This document shows, piece after piece, positions 59,809-64,000 of a stretch of DNA of 64,000 nucleotides. Position 1 is the stretch's first letter. Every line of letters starts with the position of its first letter. Source of the stretch: CALVGQ01 sp964370435 (GTDB lineage Bacteria > Bacillota_I > Bacilli_A > Erysipelotrichales > Erysipelotrichaceae); the NCBI GenBank assembly GCA_964370435.1, contig CAYJJG010000007.1:1-64000 (forward strand), read 5' to 3'. The notes under the pieces were generated by a model, which had not been told where the DNA came from, ran no database searches, and saw nothing but the letters and a program-made list of their open reading frames with translations. Made by a program: the position numbers and the translations under genes.

Positions 59809-61044
59809 TTATACTATCTCTAATTCTTCAAAAGGAGTTGGTTTTGCAAAATAATATCCTTGTGAATAATCAATGTTATTTTCTAGAACTACTTTTTGAA
59901 TAGCTGAATCTTCAACAAATTCTGCAGTCGTTTTAGAGCCAATAAGATTAGACATATAACTTATAGATTGCAATATAATTTGATTATCTACATTAGTTAG
60001 TAGATTTTTAATAATATCACCGTCAATTTTAATTATATCTGGTTTAAGCGAGATAATGGAAGTATATGTCGCAAACCCTACTCCAAAATCATCTACCGCT
60101 ATTTTACAACCAATTTTTCTAGCCTCTATCAAAAAATCTGATAACGCTAAATTTTTATTATAATCTTCTGTTTCAACAAATTCTAAAATTACTTTATCAG
60201 GCGTAGGATGAGCTTCTAAACGATTTAATAACCATTGTTTAAACTCACTAGATTGAATCTCATATAATGTAATATTTAAACTTAATTCACTTTGCTTATT
60301 TTCGAAGTCTTTTAATGCTTTATCGATAAGCATCTTACTTAAAGGTAAATACATTTTAAACATCTTAGCAGCATCTAAGAACATCCCTGGTGGACACACT
60401 TTTCCTTGTTGATCATAAATTCTCATTAATGCTTCATATTTATGTATTACCCCATCATCATTATCCAGGATTCCTTGATAAAACGGGACTACTTTATCAT
60501 GTTTTATTGCATGTGTTATTAAATCAAATAACATTACATTTTTTTCTTCTTCTGCTTCTAACAATTCTTTTTCGTTAGTAGCCACTATAAAATTGGATTG
60601 AGTATGTTGTTTTAAATGATATGCACTCTTTGCACGATTAATTAAGTTATCACCAAAAGCAACCACAAATCGTGACACACCACCTAATCCTGTCTGTTGT
60701 GACTGAATAATTTCATATTGTTCATGATTAGTTTTCATTAAATTATAAAAATCTTCAACACTAATATCATCATTAGCTACCGCCATAAACGTTTTATATG
60801 AATGAATATAAACGTGTATTAAATGATCAATACCCATTTGTTTATAAGCTAAATTACCCATTTCAAGCACTTCTGTGCTTGTCTTATTGTATTTCTCTTC
60901 ACCAAATGTTGCGATCATTAAATCAGCATTAATTACTTCTGTCATACATATTTTATTGTAGTTCATTGTTTTATTATCAATGATAAACTGCTCATAACTT
61001 TGAATGTTAAATCGATGGTCAATTAATTTTTTCTTTTCTTCCAT
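59809..61044 (-). CDS. EAL-domain cyclic di-GMP phosphodiesterase
   Basis: The C-terminal EAL domain (about 170-411) has EAL (204-206) in KYEALMRIYD, LSLNITLYE, LEFVETEDYN, AVDDFGVGFATYTSI, IIKIDGDIIK and AEFVED, so the metal and general-base positions are intact. The N-terminal 165 residues resemble a decayed GGDEF domain (SRFVVAFGDNLINRAKSAYHL without GGDEF), probably a regulatory module. There is no membrane helix. It should lower c-di-GMP. Confidence 0.93.
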   Translation of the reverse strand: MEEKKKLIDHRFNIQSYEQFIIDNKTMNYNKICMTEVINADLMIATFGEEKYNKTSTEVLEMGNLAYKQMGIDHLIHVYIHSYKTFMAVANDDISVEDFYNLMKTNHEQYEIIQSQQTGLGGVSRFVVAFGDNLINRAKSAYHLKQHTQSNFIVATNEKELLEAEEEKNVMLFDLITHAIKHDKVVPFYQGILDNDDGVIHKYEALMRIYDQQGKVCPPGMFLDAAKMFKMYLPLSKMLIDKALKDFENKQSELSLNITLYEIQSSEFKQWLLNRLEAHPTPDKVILEFVETEDYNKNLALSDFLIEARKIGCKIAVDDFGVGFATYTSIISLKPDIIKIDGDIIKNLLTNVDNQIILQSISYMSNLIGSKTTAEFVEDSAIQKVVLENNIDYSQGYYFAKPTPFEELEIV

Positions 61045-61276
61045 TTATATCCCCCTAATGACACTAATTTGTATAATTGTTTAAATTATTTATTCAACTT
61101 AACAACCTAAGAGAAATTGTATTCAGCTTATCTATTATCTATATAACTGCCTGTAGTTTTTATGTAACAATGACATTATATTCCAAAGTTATCTTAACTT
61201 CAATAATAATGTTACAATTATACTAAATGCAGTGAGAATTCATCATTTTATTTACCATTAATTTACCATTTAGCAT

Positions 61277-62359
61277 TTATTTACTAGAATTTTGATCTCG
61301 TTTTAATTCCCTAGCTACCATTACCGCTAAAGCAGTAATAAGCGGAACATGTTGCTTTTTACGCACATGTAAGATGAAATTATCAAACACTAAATTATGG
61401 GCAGTGAGATTAAGGCTTTCTGCAATAGTTGCAATAACTTTATTATTAAGCTTAACAATATAATTAGTACCTAACATATCATTAATGCTTTGCATCTCAA
61501 GTAATCCATCACTTGTTTCTAAAACAAAGGTATCGTGCATAATATCAATCTTTTGTTTAAATGTGCCATATTTCTCATTATTCATGTAAAAATCATAATG
61601 ATCAGTTATACGTAAAAGTCTTTTTGTCATTTTAAACACTTCTTCACCCGTGCTCATATCATTCATATAAAAAGTTTTTAAAGGAATTGTACTATTTATT
61701 TCATAGATGGGATTACCTTCATAATCTGTAAGTGTAAATTTTTGTCCTGTTAATTTAAAGTCTTCATTAAATCGATATATTTCACCTAAATCCCTATCAT
61801 CAAAAAAAGATGTAACTTCTCCGGTATTTGAAAAAATATTTAAAACATTAAAAATATCCTCAATAGCACTTTGACTTAACAAAGAATAACAGATTATATC
61901 CTCATCAGAAAAAATATTTACTTCTTTTTTTTCAATCGAATCAGCTCTTTCTTTAAGATCTGAAATCCAAAATGATGCTGGATTATATGCAAGATAAAAG
62001 CTTCCAAACATCTTATGGAGATATAAGAAATCCCCATTTTCTGATGGACCAAAAATTAAACTCTTGTTTCTAATTCCTTTAATCTTACCTAACCAAGGTT
62101 TTCCTAAAATAGTTTCTTGGTTTTTAAATGCTTCATAAAAATCTTGAACAGTTAACTTTCTTGTGTTTGCGATTTGTTTTGTTGAACTTACAGAGCTGTT
62201 ATAAGTTTTTGGATCCGACATAATATACATAGTTACCCCAGCAATTAGCACTATCGTCCCTATAACAATATAAAAATCTTCAAAATCTCCAATATACATT
62301 AACCAAAATGAAAAAAGCCCAATTGAAATACTAATTAATTTTAAAATTATCCCCTTCAT
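61277..62359 (-). CDS. Membrane protein with LURP-one/YxjI-like C-terminal domain
   Basis: The 360-residue protein has two N-terminal helices (about 5-20 and 26-46), a middle region of about 150 residues that is not recognised, and a C-terminal part (about 200-345) with FKLTGQKFTLTDYEGNPIYE and DSYKTFKQKI-type beta strands, matching the tubby-like LURP-one fold: MTKRLLRITDHYDFYM, IAESLNLTAHN. Start at 62359 uses AAAGGAG; the 20 upstream residues are not supported. The role is unknown. Confidence 0.7.
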   Translation of the reverse strand: MKGIILKLISISIGLFSFWLMYIGDFEDFYIVIGTIVLIAGVTMYIMSDPKTYNSSVSSTKQIANTRKLTVQDFYEAFKNQETILGKPWLGKIKGIRNKSLIFGPSENGDFLYLHKMFGSFYLAYNPASFWISDLKERADSIEKKEVNIFSDEDIICYSLLSQSAIEDIFNVLNIFSNTGEVTSFFDDRDLGEIYRFNEDFKLTGQKFTLTDYEGNPIYEINSTIPLKTFYMNDMSTGEEVFKMTKRLLRITDHYDFYMNNEKYGTFKQKIDIMHDTFVLETSDGLLEMQSINDMLGTNYIVKLNNKVIATIAESLNLTAHNLVFDNFILHVRKKQHVPLITALAVMVARELKRDQNSSK

Positions 62360-62436
62360 ATACTCTCCTTTATTTTTTACTTTGATTATTCTATCAATAA
62401 AAGTCAGTAGCGTCAACAAAGAGACAGGGTATTAAT

Positions 62437-63333
62437 TTAGAGTTTTTTATTATCGGCCAGCTCTTCAACCTGTTTATATAGATCTTCTACTGTACGCATT
62501 GAATGTGATTGCGGAAACACCGTGGTAATATAATGTTGAGCATAAGGGAAATAACAGATTTCAGCTATTTTAAAAGACTTATTTATAAAACCAAACTGTA
62601 GTTGATTTATTTGTATTTGTCTATTCTTTATTTTGTGGGCTTCTTTCATTTCTTGTGGATTAAAAATTAAACCAAAAGGATCTTTTCCACTGCTACCCAA
62701 TTTCCCAGCATAGTCAACAGATAAATTTCCTTCTATCCATAAAGTTTGATTTAATGTTTCTTGTTTAAACTTACTTATATCAATACTAAAGTCTAAACTA
62801 TTGTTAGTGTGAGAATTAATAATATTACAAATGATTTTTGCATCATACATGGTAGTTAAAGTGGCATTATCCACTGTTTGAGGCTTAAACCCATTTCCAG
62901 GGTCATAATTGTAAGTGTTCGATTCATAGTCACAAATTATCCATGAAATTAAATTACTCTTTTTGTTGCGCGCAATTATATATAGTTCATACCTAATACC
63001 CCAAAATACACTAGTACGCACATTGAAACACCCTAAAATGGCACAAGTATAAGGTTTGGTATTAGAAAAAATAGATATTGGTGCGAGTTCATAATTGTTT
63101 GGTAATAAATCTTTTATAGTTTCTTCATCAATTTGAAAACTCAAAAAAACACTATAAGGTTCTACAACAAAACCCATATACTGATTACTTCCTGATGTTT
63201 TATTAACAATAAGTTCTTGAAGCCACCGTGGCGTTTTCATTAACTTCTTTGCATTATGGTTTACTTTAATAATTTCATCTAGTGTAATTCGGTGCTCTAC
63301 TTGTTTTATAAATTTAATCTCTTTATTCTCCAT
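62437..63333 (-). CDS. Unassigned protein with acetoacetate-decarboxylase-like features
   Basis: The 298-residue soluble protein shows YSVFLSFQIDEETIKDLLPN, LAPISIFSN, CAILGCFNVRTSVFWGIRYE and LISWIICDYESNT. The order (strand, loop with LP, then a beta-barrel core) resembles the acetoacetate-decarboxylase-like superfamily, but the active-site Lys cannot be placed. It has a putative AAGGGG before ATG. Function unknown. Confidence 0.55.
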   Translation of the reverse strand: MENKEIKFIKQVEHRITLDEIIKVNHNAKKLMKTPRWLQELIVNKTSGSNQYMGFVVEPYSVFLSFQIDEETIKDLLPNNYELAPISIFSNTKPYTCAILGCFNVRTSVFWGIRYELYIIARNKKSNLISWIICDYESNTYNYDPGNGFKPQTVDNATLTTMYDAKIICNIINSHTNNSLDFSIDISKFKQETLNQTLWIEGNLSVDYAGKLGSSGKDPFGLIFNPQEMKEAHKIKNRQIQINQLQFGFINKSFKIAEICYFPYAQHYITTVFPQSHSMRTVEDLYKQVEELADNKKL

Positions 63334-63683
63334 GATGCATCCCCTCTTAATACACTATAATAGTATATACAGTTGCTTATTATTTAAGACGACTATTACC
63401 TAAGTTGTGGTTATTCCTTTATAATCTAGAAGTTTCAACAAAGAAATTAAAGATAATAAATTTGTAGTCCCTTATCCATTTTAAAAATACTTTTTCATAC
63501 CTCTTTATTATAATTATAAGAAATAGCGTTGGAATTAAAGTTACTTCACGTCTTGTTTTTAACCAAACAATATGTTATTATTTGGTAGCAATTTATGTTA
63601 AAATTAGATTATCATAATCATGTATTAATAAAAATTAATAACTAACCTATATTGGGTCGTTATAGCAATACGGAGGCAGTATT
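63334..63683. other. Divergent intergenic region of 350 bases
   Basis: The gap lies between two divergent genes and is about 75% A+T. I see the ribosome site CGGAGG before the + gene and several candidate TATAAT-like boxes (for example TATAAT at 63419-63424), but no clear promoter pair, terminator or RNA motif. It must hold the promoters of both flanking genes. Confidence 0.5.
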
Positions 63684-64000
63684 ATGAAAGTAAAGCGTTT
63701 TTTTTCAAAACATATAATAACAGTAGTTATTGTATTTTACATAGTTACAATTGGTCTTTTACTAAATTATGTCCATGCTTTATCAGATGAAGCAATTATT
63801 AATTCTACTTTTGACAAAATAGATCAAATTGGATTACAATACCAAACACTATTAACCAATACTTTAAACGAGGCTGCTGATGAACTTGAAATTTTTTCAG
63901 AGTTTATCGTAGATAATAATATTGATAGCGATAATATAGTTGAATATATGAATTCACAATCCCATGCAACAAACTTTGACCAGCTATACTATATTGAATT
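63684..64000 (+). CDS. Membrane sensor protein, N-terminal part
   Basis: The readable 105 residues begin MKVKRFFSKHIITVVIVFYI, a basic leader and membrane helix (about 11-28), then an exterior helical region (EAIINSTFDKIDQIGLQY, NTLNEAADELEIFSEFIV). This is typical of sensory proteins such as diguanylate cyclases, histidine kinases or chemoreceptors; the output domain lies beyond the window. CGGAGG is 8 bases upstream. Proximity to the EAL gene makes a c-di-GMP enzyme one option. Confidence 0.7.
   Translation, partial: MKVKRFFSKHIITVVIVFYIVTIGLLLNYVHALSDEAIINSTFDKIDQIGLQYQTLLTNTLNEAADELEIFSEFIVDNNIDSDNIVEYMNSQSHATNFDQLYYIE

Noticed and set aside
288..64000. Insertion sequences, prophage, restriction or CRISPR-Cas defence genes
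   Set aside because: No transposase, integrase, phage structural, Cas or restriction-type protein was recognised among the frames.

Overview
The window is about 33% GC with dense, mostly leading-strand-like gene blocks, Shine-Dalgarno starts, and intrinsic terminators. UGA is a normal stop (for example at the gcvPA/gcvPB overlap), so this is not a UGA-reassigned Mollicute. Type III glutamine synthetase, an Rnf complex, a tandem glycine riboswitch, a ThiT-type ECF substrate subunit, a CotF-like pair and YunB/YunC together point to an anaerobic Bacillota, most plausibly an Erysipelotrichia-like lineage. The lineage is inference; no rRNA gene is present.

Layout. 1-2.7 kb: partial tRNA-Cys, an M20-like hydrolase lacking the usual Glu, a DUF402 phosphatase and a small membrane protein. 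2.9-7.8 kb: a compact type IV pilus-like operon (transglutaminase lipoprotein, PilC, four pilin-like or membrane-anchored proteins, PilT) without PilB. 7.9-12.6 kb: a repeat-containing surface protein, then a flavinylated lipoprotein reductase behind a textbook MerR-type 19-bp-spacer promoter and its MerR gene. 12.7-14 kb: CotF-like pair and a TPP-riboswitch thiT. 14-18.7 kb: a two-component system with a membrane protein, divergent from a large unknown lipoprotein. 18.7-25.5 kb: a glycine-riboswitch-controlled operon gcvT-gcvH-gcvPA-gcvPB-lplA-lpdA. 25.6-31 kb: a lipoprotein with a degenerate FMN-binding motif, a YgjP-type peptidase, DegV, a BlaI plus M56-M23 fusion pair with two BlaI boxes, tRNA-His, a SAF-domain protein and a DUF1540 protein. 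31.1-38.5 kb: rnfC-D-G-E-A-x-B with a divergent apbE. 38.6-50.7 kb: housekeeping genes (pgi, S1 protein, patatin, nfu, yunBC, glnN, AI-2E-type permease, nuclease-like protein, split chromate transporter). 51-64 kb: a GT2-GtrA-phosphodiester glycosidase fusion, asnB, a pyrophosphatase-like protein, cardiolipin synthase, a PHP phosphoesterase, an M20 amidohydrolase, an EAL protein, two poorly known proteins and a truncated membrane sensor.

How it fits together. The strongest theme is flavin-based electron transfer outside the cytoplasm. ApbE (37390-38505) would attach FMN to RnfD (two motifs), RnfG (up to four domains, two created by a 318-bp-period duplication), and the lipoprotein reductase at 10038-11780. 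RnfB is cut down to its N-terminal Fe-S domain and a small Cys-rich membrane protein sits between rnfA and rnfB. This suggests an Rnf variant with altered electron entry and an enlarged outward flavin relay; the idea is inference from gene content. Regulation is unusually readable: a MerR promoter, BlaI boxes, a TPP switch with mutually exclusive anti-sequestor and sequestor helices, and a glycine switch ending in a terminator.
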